Positions 8,363 through 16,937 of a DNA stretch of 64,000 nucleotides are shown here, piece by piece. A model generated the notes under the pieces. It saw only the letters and a program-made list of their open reading frames with translations, was not told the DNA's origin and made no database searches. Position 1 is the stretch's first letter. Every line of letters starts with the position of its first letter. Location of the stretch: positions 1,798,001 through 1,862,000 of the forward strand of contig NC_014640.1 in assembly GCF_000165835.1 (NCBI RefSeq). The letters run 5' to 3'. This DNA comes from Achromobacter xylosoxidans A8 (GTDB lineage: Bacteria; Pseudomonadota; Gammaproteobacteria; Burkholderiales; Burkholderiaceae_B). Made by a program: the position numbers and the translations under genes.

Positions 8363-9100
8363 TCAGGATTCGAAGAATTCGGCGCGCGCGTCCAGGATGA
8401 TCTGGATGTACTGCTCCATGTTGGCGTCCATGCGGTGGGTCGGGCCGACGATGGAAAGGGCGGTCAGCTGCCCGCCCACGCGTCCCGCGATGCCGACCGC
8501 CGATACGCCTTCATTGCCTTCGTCGCGGCTGTTGAAGTAGTGCTTGGATAGCTGCGATTCGATCTGCGCGCGCAAGGTAGCGGGGTTGGTGATGGTGCTC
8601 GCCGTGACGTGTTCGAACGGCAGCGTATCGATGAGCGCATTGCGTTCCGCCGCATCCATCTCGCCCAGCAAGGCCTTGCCCAATGCCGCGGCCTGCAGGT
8701 CGAAGGTGGTGCCGGCCTTCACCACGTAGCGCAAGGCGCGCGGGCTCTCCTGGCTGGCGTAGATCTTCACCTTGTTGCCGTCGAGCAAGCCGCACATCGA
8801 CGATTCACCGGACTGGCGCGTCAGGATCTCCAGCGCTTCGGAAGCGAAGGACTGCAGCGGGTCGGCCGCCGAGATGCCCTGGGCCACGTCGAGCAGCCTG
8901 CCCGTGGGGTGGAAGTAGCGCGATTTCGGCGTGCGCAGCAGGTAGCCCGCCTGGCGTAGCGTGTAGAGCAGGTCCGAGCAGCTGCTGTCGGCCAGATCGA
9001 GAAAGCGCGCCATTTCCGAGTTCGTCAGGGGACGGCGTTCCCGCGCATAGACTTCGAAGACTTGCAGTACACGCTGTGCGGTAGGAAGGATTTGCGGCAT
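8363..9100 (-). CDS. IclR-family transcriptional regulator
   Basis: 245 residues. The N-terminal winged helix-turn-helix (about 1-65) begins with the typical A-Q-R-V-L-Q-V-F-E segment, and a C-terminal IclR ligand-binding domain (about 75-240) follows, including L-G-K-A-L-L near 140 and the G-V-S-A-V-G-I-A segment near 200. It is embedded as the fifth gene of the left operon rather than standing alone. It is the only regulator in the 6-21 kb catabolic region, so it is the natural candidate to bind the palindromes at 13796-13922. The ligand is presumably the pathway acid or its CoA ester (inferred). Confidence 0.92.
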   Translation of the reverse strand: MPQILPTAQRVLQVFEVYARERRPLTNSEMARFLDLADSSCSDLLYTLRQAGYLLRTPKSRYFHPTGRLLDVAQGISAADPLQSFASEALEILTRQSGESSMCGLLDGNKVKIYASQESPRALRYVVKAGTTFDLQAAALGKALLGEMDAAERNALIDTLPFEHVTASTITNPATLRAQIESQLSKHYFNSRDEGNEGVSAVGIAGRVGGQLTALSIVGPTHRMDANMEQYIQIILDARAEFFES

Positions 9101-9149
9101 AGGATGTCGGAGTTGAGTGGGGAGCCGGCCCGGGCGGTTGCGTAGTCGG

Positions 9150-10304
9150 TCATTTCAACGCGGAAATGCCCAGTACGCTCTGCGCCATGAGCAGGGCCTG
9201 GATCTGGTTGGTGCCTTCGGCAATGCTCAGGTGGCGGGCGTCGCGGTAATGACGCTCGACGGGGAACAGCGTGGTGTAGCCCGCGCCGCCATGCACCTGC
9301 ATGGACAGTTCGGCCACGCGCAGCACGGCGTCGGTGGCGTGGCGCTTGGCCATCGAACATAGCATCTGGCTGTCGGCGGCGTTGCGGTCCAGCGCGTCGG
9401 CGGCGCGCCAGCACAGCAGGCGCGAGGTTTCGACCAGCGTCATCATGTCGGCGATCATATGCTGCACCAGCTGGAAGCCGCCGATGGGCCGGCCGAACTG
9501 GACCCGGTCGCCGGCGTATTTTACCGCTGCCTCATAGGCCGCCTCGGCAATGCCCAGCGCCGAGAACGCCACCACGCAGCGGCCGATATTGAGGTATTTC
9601 TTGGCCAGCGCGAAGCCCTTGCCCTCGGTGCCGATCAGGTTGGCCGCGGGGATCTCCACGTCTTCGAACAGCAACTCGCCCAGCGGGCAGCTCAGCATGC
9701 CCATCTTGTGGATGGGGCTGGATGAGAAGCCCGGCATGGCGCGCTCGAACAGCAGGCAGGACACGCCGCGTTCGCCGCTTTGACGCTGGGTCTGCACGAA
9801 CACCACGCCCAGTTCGCACACCGTGCCCAGGCTGATGTAGAGCTTGCGGCCATTGACGCGCCAGCCAGTGGCGGTTTCCACTGCGCGCGTTTCGACATTG
9901 GCGGCGTCGGAGCCGATGTTCGGTTCGCTGAGCGCGAAGCTGGCGATCGCCTCGCCCGAGAGGACGCGCGGCAGGTACTTTTCCTTGAGATAAGGCGAGC
10001 CGCCGTCGCTCAGCACCGAGGCGGCCAGATTGCTGGTGCTGACGATGCTGCGCAGCGACGGCCAGACGCGCGCCAGCTCGGCTATCAGCATGCCGTAGGT
10101 CGTCATCGGCAAGCCATAGCCGCCGTCCTTTTCCTGCAGCATGCCGCCCAACAGGCCGAAGTCGCGCATGGCGCGGACCATTTCCTGCGGCACCACGCGG
10201 GCTTCGGCCTCGTAGCGGTTGACGATGGGCGCGACTTCGGCCGTCAGGTAGCGGCGCAGCGAGTCGCGCAATTCGATCTGGGTGGAGTCCAGTGAGAAGT
10301 CCAT
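9150..10304 (-). CDS. Acyl-CoA dehydrogenase (FAD-dependent)
   Basis: 384 residues, standard length. It has the three-part acyl-CoA dehydrogenase layout: N-terminal helical domain, middle beta domain with F-A-L-S-E-P-N-I-G-S-D near residues 118-128 for FAD/substrate contact, and C-terminal helical domain containing Q-V-H-G-G-A-G-Y-type sequence and I-A-E-G-T-N-Q-I-Q. The Glu of A-E-G-T sits at the MCAD-type catalytic-base position. It would introduce the first double bond, passing electrons to ETF (etfBA lies at 47607-49288). It sits 45 bases downstream of the ADP-forming acyl-CoA synthetase gene. Confidence 0.9.
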   Translation of the reverse strand: MDFSLDSTQIELRDSLRRYLTAEVAPIVNRYEAEARVVPQEMVRAMRDFGLLGGMLQEKDGGYGLPMTTYGMLIAELARVWPSLRSIVSTSNLAASVLSDGGSPYLKEKYLPRVLSGEAIASFALSEPNIGSDAANVETRAVETATGWRVNGRKLYISLGTVCELGVVFVQTQRQSGERGVSCLLFERAMPGFSSSPIHKMGMLSCPLGELLFEDVEIPAANLIGTEGKGFALAKKYLNIGRCVVAFSALGIAEAAYEAAVKYAGDRVQFGRPIGGFQLVQHMIADMMTLVETSRLLCWRAADALDRNAADSQMLCSMAKRHATDAVLRVAELSMQVHGGAGYTTLFPVERHYRDARHLSIAEGTNQIQALLMAQSVLGISALK

Positions 10305-10349
10305 GCGAGTCCTAGGCGGATAGGGTCGAAGAGAGAAATCCGGCGGCGG

Positions 10350-12479
10350 TCATGGCCGGCGCTGCATCAGGTCGGGCTCCGCGTCGGGGCGCAGACCGAT
10401 CAGCGCGTCCAACGGCATCGCGCCTTGCCCTTCGGCGCCGACCCAGACCGGGTTTAGCTCCAATTCCTGCAAGGCGTCGCGGTGGCTCCAGGCGAAGTCC
10501 GAGACCCGCAGGATCAGGTCTTCCAGCGCGGCGAGATCGGCTGGCGGCTGGCCGCGCACCCCGTCCAGCACTTCGGCGTAGCGGATCTCGCGCAGCAGCG
10601 CGCGCGCATCGTCGCGCGACAGCGGCACCATGCGGTGGGCCACGTCGCGGATGGTCTCGACGAAGATGCCGCCCAGGCCGAAGGTCAGCACCAGGCCGAA
10701 GGCCGCGTCGCGATGCACGCCGACCAGCACCTCGCGGCCACCCGGCGGCAGCATGCGCTCCACCAGGATGCCGTCGATGATGGCGCCGGGATGATGGCGA
10801 GCGACCGACTCGTGGATGGCCGCGTAGGCCTCGCGCGCCGCGTCGGGGTTGGCGATGCCCAGCTTGACGCCGCCCGCTTCGGTCTTGTGCGCGATCTGGG
10901 CGCTGACCACTTTCATCACCACGGGAAAGCCCAGGCGCTCGGCCTCGCTGGCCGCCTGCTCGGCGCTGGCGACCACCCGCCCTTCAGGAATCGGCAGGCC
11001 GGCTTCGCGCAGCAAGGATTTGGCCGCGGCTTCGCTGAGCATGCGGGCCTGGCCGGCCGCGCCTTCCGCGTGGCGGGGCGCAGCAGCCGTCACGCCTTCG
11101 GCCCGCTGCCACGGTATGGCTTTGGACAGGGCCGCGATCGCGTCCGACAAGGACAGGAAGGGCAGCAGGCCGGCAGTTTCCAGCAACTGGAAGCCGCCGC
11201 CCAGGCGCCGGCTCATCCAGACCGGCACGATCAGGGTGTCGGTTTCGGCCGCCACCGTGGCGATGGCCTGCGCCATGCCGTCCGTGATGCTGCCGTAGTC
11301 CATGGGAATGGGGAACAGCACCGTGCCGACCGCCGGGTCGGCGCATATCGCGCGCAGGCAGGCGGCCGAGGCTTCGGGGTTGCGCAGGATGTCGGCGGTG
11401 GTGTCGACCGGATTGTCCATGCTGGCGAAATCCGGCAACAGCTTGCGCAAGGCGGCCTTGGTTTCAGGCGCGAACACCGCCATCGGCAGCCCGGCGGCGC
11501 CGGCAATGTCGGCGGCCAGCGCGGCGGTGCCGCCCGAGAAGGTATAGATGCACAGGCCCTTGCCGCTCTTGGCGGTGATGCGCGTCAGCAGGCGCGAGGC
11601 CGCCAGCAGCTGGTCCAGGTCGTCGACTTCAATCGCGCCGAACTGGCGGAACACGGCGCTGTTGACGGCGGCCGTGCCGGCCACCGATGCCGTATGCGAC
11701 TGCGCGGCGCGCACGCCGGCTTCGGAACGTCCCACTTTCAGCACCACGACCGGCTTGTGGCGCGCGCGCGCCAGCTCCAGCGCGGCGGTCAGGCGCCTGC
11801 CGTTCTTCACGCCTTCCATCAGCAAGGCGATTACGCCGATCTTCGGATCGTTGGCCATGTGGGCGATGAAGTCCGGAATCTCCAGGTCGACCTCGTTGCC
11901 GGCGGAAAACCACAGGCCCACGCCCTGGCCATAGGACAGGCCCTGCAGCAGGTTGCGGCCCAGTCCGCCGCCCTGGGTCGCCAGACCGATCGAACCGCTG
12001 TTCAGATCGTCCTTGAAAGCGGGCGAGAAGGTCATGCCCAGGCGGTCGCGCACATTGACGAAGCCAGGACAGTTCGGTCCGTAGACGTGCAGGCCGGTGT
12101 CCTCGCACAGCTGGGCGATCTCGCGTTCCAGGCGCTGGCCTTCCTCGCCGGCTTCCGAGAAGCCGGAGGTCATGACCACCGCGAACGGAATGCCGCGCGC
12201 CGCGCATTGCCGCAGGGAATCCAGCACCAGCGACGCGTTGATCATGATCAGGGCCACGTCGATCTCGGCCTCGGGCAAGGCGCTGATGGACGGCCAGCAG
12301 GGCCGGCCGCCGATCTCCTGATAGGCCGGATTGACGGCATACACCTCGCCCGGCACCGACGAATGCAGCACCAGGTTGTCGTACAGGCGGCGTCCCTGGC
12401 TGGATTCGCGGGCGGAGGCGCCGACCACGGCGATATTGCGCGGATTGGTGAAACGGGTCAGGTCTGCGAACGGTTTCAT
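10350..12479 (-). CDS. ADP-forming acyl-CoA synthetase, fused alpha/beta subunits
   Basis: 709 residues, the usual length for the fused single-chain form. Domains in order: CoA-binding Rossmann domain (about 8-135, with I-A-V-V-G-A-S-A near 16-23), succinyl-CoA-synthetase-like flavodoxin domains (about 150-460) and a C-terminal ATP-grasp domain (about 475-695). His262 in A-Q-S-H-T-A-S-V-A-G matches the phosphohistidine loop of NDP-forming acetyl-CoA synthetases. It activates a carboxylic acid using ATP and releasing ADP. Its ATG overlaps the stop of the MaoC gene by four bases. Odd point: the divergent operon carries an AMP-forming ligase, so two different activation chemistries share one locus. 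Confidence 0.9.
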   Translation of the reverse strand: MKPFADLTRFTNPRNIAVVGASARESSQGRRLYDNLVLHSSVPGEVYAVNPAYQEIGGRPCWPSISALPEAEIDVALIMINASLVLDSLRQCAARGIPFAVVMTSGFSEAGEEGQRLEREIAQLCEDTGLHVYGPNCPGFVNVRDRLGMTFSPAFKDDLNSGSIGLATQGGGLGRNLLQGLSYGQGVGLWFSAGNEVDLEIPDFIAHMANDPKIGVIALLMEGVKNGRRLTAALELARARHKPVVVLKVGRSEAGVRAAQSHTASVAGTAAVNSAVFRQFGAIEVDDLDQLLAASRLLTRITAKSGKGLCIYTFSGGTAALAADIAGAAGLPMAVFAPETKAALRKLLPDFASMDNPVDTTADILRNPEASAACLRAICADPAVGTVLFPIPMDYGSITDGMAQAIATVAAETDTLIVPVWMSRRLGGGFQLLETAGLLPFLSLSDAIAALSKAIPWQRAEGVTAAAPRHAEGAAGQARMLSEAAAKSLLREAGLPIPEGRVVASAEQAASEAERLGFPVVMKVVSAQIAHKTEAGGVKLGIANPDAAREAYAAIHESVARHHPGAIIDGILVERMLPPGGREVLVGVHRDAAFGLVLTFGLGGIFVETIRDVAHRMVPLSRDDARALLREIRYAEVLDGVRGQPPADLAALEDLILRVSDFAWSHRDALQELELNPVWVGAEGQGAMPLDALIGLRPDAEPDLMQRRP

Positions 12480-12964
12480 GCCGCGTCCTCCATGGACCGC
12501 AGCACCATGGCGAAGTCGGCCTGGACCACCACCTCGCCGCGCTGATTGATGGCTTCGCGCCGGAACACCACTTTGTCCTTGCCGGGCCGGTATTGCCCGG
12601 CCTTCTCCGTTACCGTGACCCGCACGACGATGGTGTCGCCGATGAAGGTGGGCTTGGGAAAACGGCAGTTGATGTCGATCAGCGCCAGTACGTAGGGTTC
12701 CAGCTGGCGGTAGCCGCTGGACTGGGTGGTCAGTCCGGACAGCACGGACAACACCAGCAGGCCGTGGGCGATGCGCTGGCCGAAGGGCGTGGCGCTGGCG
12801 TATTCATGGTCGACGTGCAGACGGTTGAAGTCGCCCGACAGGCAGGCGAAGTTGACGATGTCGCTCTCGGTGATGGTGCGGCCGGCCGACTCGAAGCTGT
12901 GGCCGACTTCCAGCGGCTGCTGGATGGGACGCGGGGATTGGCAGGCAGGGCTTGCGCTTTGCAT
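12476..12964 (-). CDS. MaoC-like (R)-specific enoyl-CoA hydratase
   Basis: 162 residues with a single hot-dog fold. The hydratase-2 motif is clear: G-D-F-N-R-L-H-V-D near residues 43-51, providing the catalytic Asp and His. A-H-G-L-L follows. Members hydrate trans-2-enoyl-CoA to (R)-3-hydroxyacyl-CoA. The first 15 residues are Gln/Ser/Pro-rich and poorly conserved, so a slightly later start is possible. Second gene of the left operon, after the SDR gene (31-base gap) and overlapping the acyl-CoA synthetase gene. Confidence 0.87.
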   Translation of the reverse strand: MQSASPACQSPRPIQQPLEVGHSFESAGRTITESDIVNFACLSGDFNRLHVDHEYASATPFGQRIAHGLLVLSVLSGLTTQSSGYRQLEPYVLALIDINCRFPKPTFIGDTIVVRVTVTEKAGQYRPGKDKVVFRREAINQRGEVVVQADFAMVLRSMEDAA

Positions 12965-12995
12965 GGCTGATCGGATTCCGGAGTGGAGGGGCGTC

Positions 12996-13748
12996 TTACG
13001 AAGCGTAGCGGCCGCCAGTCACGTGCAGCAGCTCGCCCGTGATGAAGGAGGACCGCTCGGACGCCAGGAAGGCTACGGCGTTGGCGATGTCCTCGACCGC
13101 GCCCAGGCGCGGCACCGGCTGGCGCGCCAGCGCGTTGGCGCGCAGGGTCTCGTAGGTGGACAGGCCGCGCACCAGCGGCGTTTCGATCAGGCCCGGGGCG
13201 ATGGCGTTGGCGGTGATGTTGAACTTGCCCTGTTCCAGCGCCAGCGCGCGGGTGAAGCCGATCAGGCCGGCCTTGGCGGCCGAGTAGTTGGTCTGGCCGG
13301 GGTTGCCCCAGTGCGCGCGCGAGGCGATGTTGATCACGCGGCCCCACTTCCTTTCCATCATGGAGGGCAGGGCGGCCTTGGTGCAGTAGTACGCGCCCTT
13401 GAGGATGGTGTCGACCACCGAATCCCAGTCCTCCACCGGCATCTTGAGCAGGTATTTGTCGCGGGTGAAGCCGGCGTTGTTGACCAGGATGTCGATGCCG
13501 CCGAACTTGTGTGCGGCCAGTTCGGCCATGGTCTGGACCTGCTCGGGATCGCAGACGTCGAGCACGGCGCCGATAGCGTCGTGGCCGGCCTGCTGCAGGC
13601 TGCCGACGGCCTGTTCCACCGATTCGGGGTTGATGTCGGTAATGACGATGCGGGCGCCTTCCTGTGCCAGGGCCAGCGCCGACGCATAGCCGATGCCGCG
13701 GCCGGAACCCGTGATAACAGCGACTTTACCGGTGAGTTGCAGGTCCAT
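12996..13748 (-). CDS. Short-chain dehydrogenase/reductase (FabG-like)
   Basis: 250 residues from ATG 13748, with AAGGGGAA just upstream. The upstream in-frame extension is rejected because it would run across the promoters. Motifs: T-G-S-G-R-G-I-G cofactor loop near 12-19, N-N-A-G near 90, a catalytic Ser in I-A-S-R-A-H, Y-S-A-A-K with catalytic Tyr and Lys, and I-A-P-G-L-I-E-T-P. It probably oxidises a 3-hydroxyacyl-CoA with NAD(P). It is the first gene of the left operon, directly downstream of the divergent control region, which suggests it is a pathway enzyme and not a fatty-acid synthesis FabG. Confidence 0.9.
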   Translation of the reverse strand: MDLQLTGKVAVITGSGRGIGYASALALAQEGARIVITDINPESVEQAVGSLQQAGHDAIGAVLDVCDPEQVQTMAELAAHKFGGIDILVNNAGFTRDKYLLKMPVEDWDSVVDTILKGAYYCTKAALPSMMERKWGRVINIASRAHWGNPGQTNYSAAKAGLIGFTRALALEQGKFNITANAIAPGLIETPLVRGLSTYETLRANALARQPVPRLGAVEDIANAVAFLASERSSFITGELLHVTGGRYAS

Positions 13749-13836
13749 CTTTATTCCCCTTCTGTAGCTGATGGTGCAAGGCGCCCTAGGCCGAAATCCG
13801 ACATCTCGGGTAATGCGCCAAGCAGGTTTGAGTTTA

Positions 13837-13851
13837 TTCCGAGGTCCCGAA
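13837..13851. promoter_or_regulatory. Palindromic operator candidate, left promoter
   Basis: TTCCGAGGTCCCGAA is a 15-base inverted repeat covering the predicted start of the left transcript. It has the same arrangement relative to its -10 box as the 13908-13922 palindrome has on the right. A weaker, same-pattern site, ATCCGACATCTCGGG, lies at 13796-13810. The length and symmetry suit an IclR-type dimer, and the in-operon IclR is the likely ligand (inference). Confidence 0.55.
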
Positions 13852-13853
13852 CA

Positions 13854-13882
13854 AATATACACATCATCGGAAATGTTGACAA
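13854..13882 (-). promoter_or_regulatory. Sigma70-type promoter for the left catabolic operon
   Basis: On the minus strand, TTGTCA (13877-13882) and TATATT (13854-13859) are separated by 17 bases. The -35 box shares five bases with the oppositely directed -35 box of the right operon (13876-13881), so the two promoters are back to back. Transcription would start near 13847, inside the palindrome at 13837-13851. Confidence 0.7.
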
Positions 13883-13906
13883 TTGATATCGGCACATCGT
13901 TATACT
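13876..13906 (+). promoter_or_regulatory. Sigma70-type promoter for the right catabolic operon
   Basis: A perfect TTGACA (13876-13881) and TATACT (13901-13906) are separated by 19 bases (18 if TTATAC is used). The spacing is longer than optimal, which fits a regulated promoter. The palindrome 13908-13922 begins one base after the -10 box, where a bound protein would block initiation. Confidence 0.7.
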
Positions 13907-13907
13907 G

Positions 13908-13922
13908 TTCGGCATGTCGGAA
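13908..13922. promoter_or_regulatory. Palindromic operator candidate, right promoter
   Basis: TTCGGCATGTCGGAA is a 15-base inverted repeat immediately after the TATACT -10 box. Read on the opposite strand with its flank it gives TTATTCCGA...CCGAACA, matching the left site, so the two sites are mirror images about the shared -35 region. Confidence 0.55.
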
Positions 13923-13975
13923 TAAGTTGGCCCGGCATTCCCATATCTCTAAAAAAATCGGAAGGAGATCGACTC

Positions 13976-14941
13976 ATGGCAATGTTGAAGGGATTGTTGG
14001 CCGCGGTACTGAGCCTGGCTGCCGTAGGCGCAGCCAGCGGGGCCGACGCTTATCCGGACAAGCCGGTGCGGGTGTACGTGGGCTTCGCGCCCGGCGGCGC
14101 CACCGACCTGCTCGCCCGTCTTTACGCCAAAAAGCTCGGCGAACGTTTCAACCAGACTTTCATCGTGGAAAACCGCCCGGGCGCCGGCGGCAATATCGCG
14201 ATCCAGGCGCTGACGCAAGCCCCAGCCGATGGCTACACCATCGCGATGGCGGCCAACTACGTGGCGGCCAACGCCGCCATGAAACGCAATCCCTACGACT
14301 GGGAGCGCGACCTGATGCCCATAGGCATGGTGGCGTCCACGCCGAACATTCTGGTGGTGCCGCCCGGCTCCAACATCCAGGGCGTCGACGACCTGATCCG
14401 CAAGGCCAAGGCGGGCGGCAACAAGCTGACCTTCGCCTCGGCCGGCATGGGCTCGTCCATCCATCTGGCGGGTGAACTGTTCAAGGTCATGGCAGGGGTC
14501 GACATGACCCACGTGCCCTACAAGGGCGTGTCGCCGGCGGAGGTGGACCTGATGTCGGGCACGGTCGACATGATGTTCGGCAGCGTCTCCACCGCGATTC
14601 CGCTGGTGCAGTCCAAGAAGCTGAAGGCGCTGGCCGTGACCGGGCGCGAACGCATGAAGGCGATGCCGGACCTGCCCACCATCGAGGAGGCCGGACTCAA
14701 GGGCTACGACGTGGAAGCGGTGTACTTCATGGCCGCGCCCGGCAAGGTGCCGGCGCCGGTGCTGAAGACTCTGGCCGAAGCGGTGGCCGACATCAACAAG
14801 CAGCCCGATGTGCAGGAGTTCATGGACCGGATCTACGCCCGGCCCCTGACCGGCGGCCCCGAAGAGGCCCGCGCCTTCCTGAAGTCCGAAGTGAAGAAGT
14901 GGCAGGGCGTGGTCGACGCCACCGGCATGAAGGTGGATTGA
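13976..14941 (+). CDS. Bug-family (TctC-type) periplasmic solute receptor
   Basis: 321 residues from ATG 13976, with AAGGAG nine bases upstream. A signal peptide (about 1-24, ending S-G-A-D-A) leads to the family start Y-P-D-K-P-V-R. The Bug ligand loops are visible: F-A-P-G-G-A-T-D near residues 38-45, and the later H-V-P-Y-K-G block near 180. It should bind a carboxylated solute in the periplasm. No TctA/TctB membrane subunits are encoded nearby, as is common for the expanded Bug sets of Bordetella/Achromobacter, so it may share a transporter or act in signalling. First gene of the right operon. Confidence 0.93.
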   Translation: MAMLKGLLAAVLSLAAVGAASGADAYPDKPVRVYVGFAPGGATDLLARLYAKKLGERFNQTFIVENRPGAGGNIAIQALTQAPADGYTIAMAANYVAANAAMKRNPYDWERDLMPIGMVASTPNILVVPPGSNIQGVDDLIRKAKAGGNKLTFASAGMGSSIHLAGELFKVMAGVDMTHVPYKGVSPAEVDLMSGTVDMMFGSVSTAIPLVQSKKLKALAVTGRERMKAMPDLPTIEEAGLKGYDVEAVYFMAAPGKVPAPVLKTLAEAVADINKQPDVQEFMDRIYARPLTGGPEEARAFLKSEVKKWQGVVDATGMKVD

Positions 14942-14977
14942 CGCGCGGTAACGGGTCCGCCCAGCGGATTCGCAACA

Positions 14978-14996
14978 GCGGGCGCCACAAGCCCGC
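14978..14996. other. Short intergenic hairpin between the two Bug genes
   Basis: GCGGGC and GCCCGC (6-base stem, 7-base loop) lie between the stop of the first Bug gene and the ribosome-binding site of the second. There is no T-run. It may be an mRNA-stability element; evidence is weak. Confidence 0.3.
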
Positions 14997-15023
14997 GGCA
15001 TATAGAACTATCAGGAGACATAC

Positions 15024-16007
15024 ATGAACACACGCAGGCGAAACACGCTGGCAGTGCTGGCCAGCCTGATGACAGCGATGGCCTTGCCGCAGACGTCGCG
15101 CGCGGCCGATGGCTACCCGAACAAACCGTTGCGCCTGATCGCGCCCAGTTCGCCGGGCGGGATCCTGGACATCACCAGCCGCATAGTCGGCAAGAAACTG
15201 TCCGAACGGCTGGGGCAGCCGGTGGTGGTGGAAAACATGGCGGGCGCGGCCGGCATCCTGGGCATGCAAGGCCTGCTGCGCGCCGAGCCCGACGGCTACA
15301 CGATGGTCATGGGCAGCAGCGGACCCAACGCGGTCAATTACACGCTGTACAGCAAACTGCCTTACGCGATGTCCGACTTCGCTCCGGTGATCCGCATCAT
15401 CACCATGCCGAATGCGCTGGTGGTCAATGCCAATGCGCCGGTCAAGACGCTGGCGGAGTTCCGCGACTATGCCCGCAAGAAGCAGGGCAACCTGTCCATG
15501 GCCGTTTCCATGATCGGCACGTCGGGCCACCTGGGCGGCGAACTGCTGAAGAACCGCCTGGATTTCACCGCGGTGACCGTGCCCTACAAGGGCGCGGCGC
15601 CGGCGACCAACGACCTGGTCGCGGGGCAGGTCGACTTCACGGTCGAGAACGTCATCACCGTGGCGCCGCTGGTCAAGGCCGGCAGGCTGCGGGCGCTGGC
15701 CGTCACCACCCGCGAGCGCAGCCAGATCCTGCCCGATGTGCCGACGCTGGCCGAGCAAGGCTATCCCGACGTCGACGTCGGCGCCTGGCTGGGCGTTCTG
15801 GTCGCGGCGCGCACGCCGCCGGCCGTGGTGGCGCGCCTGAACACGGAACTCAACGCGGTCCTGGCCGACGAGGAAGTGAAGAAGCAGCTGGCGCAGCAGG
15901 GCGGCATTCCGCTGGGCGGCACGTCGGCCGAATTCGACAGCTTCATCCGGTCGGAAAAGGACCGCTGGGAAAAAATCATCAAGGCCGCCGGCATCAAGGC
16001 GGAATGA
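15024..16007 (+). CDS. Second Bug-family (TctC-type) periplasmic solute receptor
   Basis: 327 residues. It starts M-N-T-R-R-R-N-T with AGGAGA upstream. A signal peptide (about 1-27, cleavage after S-R-A-A) is followed by Y-P-N-K-P-L-R and the binding-loop sequence S-S-P-G-G-I-L-D; the V-P-Y-K-G block lies near residue 190. It differs enough from the first receptor to suggest a different ligand or ligand conformer. 82 bases after the first Bug gene and in the same operon; no TctAB partner nearby. Confidence 0.93.
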   Translation: MNTRRRNTLAVLASLMTAMALPQTSRAADGYPNKPLRLIAPSSPGGILDITSRIVGKKLSERLGQPVVVENMAGAAGILGMQGLLRAEPDGYTMVMGSSGPNAVNYTLYSKLPYAMSDFAPVIRIITMPNALVVNANAPVKTLAEFRDYARKKQGNLSMAVSMIGTSGHLGGELLKNRLDFTAVTVPYKGAAPATNDLVAGQVDFTVENVITVAPLVKAGRLRALAVTTRERSQILPDVPTLAEQGYPDVDVGAWLGVLVAARTPPAVVARLNTELNAVLADEEVKKQLAQQGGIPLGGTSAEFDSFIRSEKDRWEKIIKAAGIKAE

Positions 16008-16011
16008 CCAA

Positions 16012-16040
16012 CATGCCGGCGGCACGGCGCCGCCGGCATG
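16012..16040. other. Perfect 12-bp hairpin after the Bug pair
   Basis: CATGCCGGCGGC and its exact complement are separated by a five-base loop, located just after the second Bug stop and before the MaoC gene. There is no T-run, so it is unlikely to be a full terminator. Its position, after highly expressed secreted receptors and before the enzymes, suits a processing or 3'-stabilising structure. Confidence 0.5.
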
Positions 16041-16058
16041 CTCAGAGAGGCATGATTC

Positions 16059-16919
16059 ATGGCAATCGATTATCAAAACCTGCGCAACTGGAAGTTCGAG
16101 GACCGCGTCGACCGCTATAGCGCGCGCGACTGCATGATCTATGCGCTGGGACTGGGTTACGGCAGCGATCCGGCCGATGAAGCCGAGCTGCGCTACGTGC
16201 ATGAAGAAGGGACGGCCGTGGTGCCGACCTTCCTGGCCACCATCGGCGCGCCCAACGGCTGGGCGGCGGATCCGGCCACCGGCATAGACTGGCTCAAGAT
16301 CCTGCACGGCGAGCACCGCATGACCTTCCATGCTCCGCTGGCCGCGGCCGGCTGCGTGCGCAGCCAGACCCGCGTCACGCGGGTGGTGGACAAGGGCGCC
16401 AGCAAGGGCGCGCTGGTGGTGACCGTGCGCGACATTTCCGACGCCGATAGCGGGGCGCCGCTGGCCACGGTGGAGCATGTGTCGTTCTGCCGCGCCGATG
16501 GCGGCTTCGGCCAGGGCGACGAAGCGCCCGAAGCCCTGCCGGCCACGCCGCAACGCGAACCCGACCAAGTCGTGCTGCTGTCCACGCTGCCGCAGCAGGC
16601 CTTGCTCTATCGTCTGAACGGCGATCTCAATCCGGTGCATGCGCTGCCTCATATGGCGCAAGCGGCCGGCTTTGACCGGCCTATCCTGCATGGCCTTTGC
16701 ACCTACGGCATGGCGGCGCGTGCCCTGCTGCAGGCTTGCGCGTCCTCGACGCCACAACGCCTGGGCGCCATCGCCGCGCGCTTTTCGGCGCCGTTCTTCC
16801 CGGGCGAGACGCTGCGCGTGGAGATCTGGCGCGACGGCGACAACCTGCAATTCCGCGCACTGGCCCATGAGCGCGGCACCGTGGTGCTGAGCAACGGCGT
16901 CGCCAGCCTGGCGCATTGA
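16059..16919 (+). CDS. MaoC-type enoyl-CoA hydratase 2, double hot-dog
   Basis: 286 residues, the length of the two-domain hydratase-2 proteins (as in MFE-2 and ChsH-type hydratases). The N-terminal hot-dog (about 10-135) has A-L-G-L-G-Y-G and is catalytically silent. The C-terminal domain carries Y-R-L-N-G-D-L-N-P-V-H near residues 187-197, providing catalytic Asp and His, then P-I-L-H-G-L-C-T-Y-G. It should add water across an enoyl-CoA. With the thiolase-fold/DUF35 pair downstream, the hydroxyacyl-CoA formed could go to retro-aldol cleavage (inferred). Confidence 0.88.
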   Translation: MAIDYQNLRNWKFEDRVDRYSARDCMIYALGLGYGSDPADEAELRYVHEEGTAVVPTFLATIGAPNGWAADPATGIDWLKILHGEHRMTFHAPLAAAGCVRSQTRVTRVVDKGASKGALVVTVRDISDADSGAPLATVEHVSFCRADGGFGQGDEAPEALPATPQREPDQVVLLSTLPQQALLYRLNGDLNPVHALPHMAQAAGFDRPILHGLCTYGMAARALLQACASSTPQRLGAIAARFSAPFFPGETLRVEIWRDGDNLQFRALAHERGTVVLSNGVASLAH

Positions 16920-16937
16920 GCAAACTGGAGAGTCCTC

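Noticed and set aside
13749..13895. Upstream extension of the SDR gene to about 13895
   Set aside because: It would read through both promoters; ATG 13748 has AAGGGG upstream and the usual FabG-like N-terminus.
13883..13975. Upstream extension of the first Bug gene
   Set aside because: It would place the start within the promoter and operator, and the signal peptide begins at ATG 13976 with a good ribosome site.
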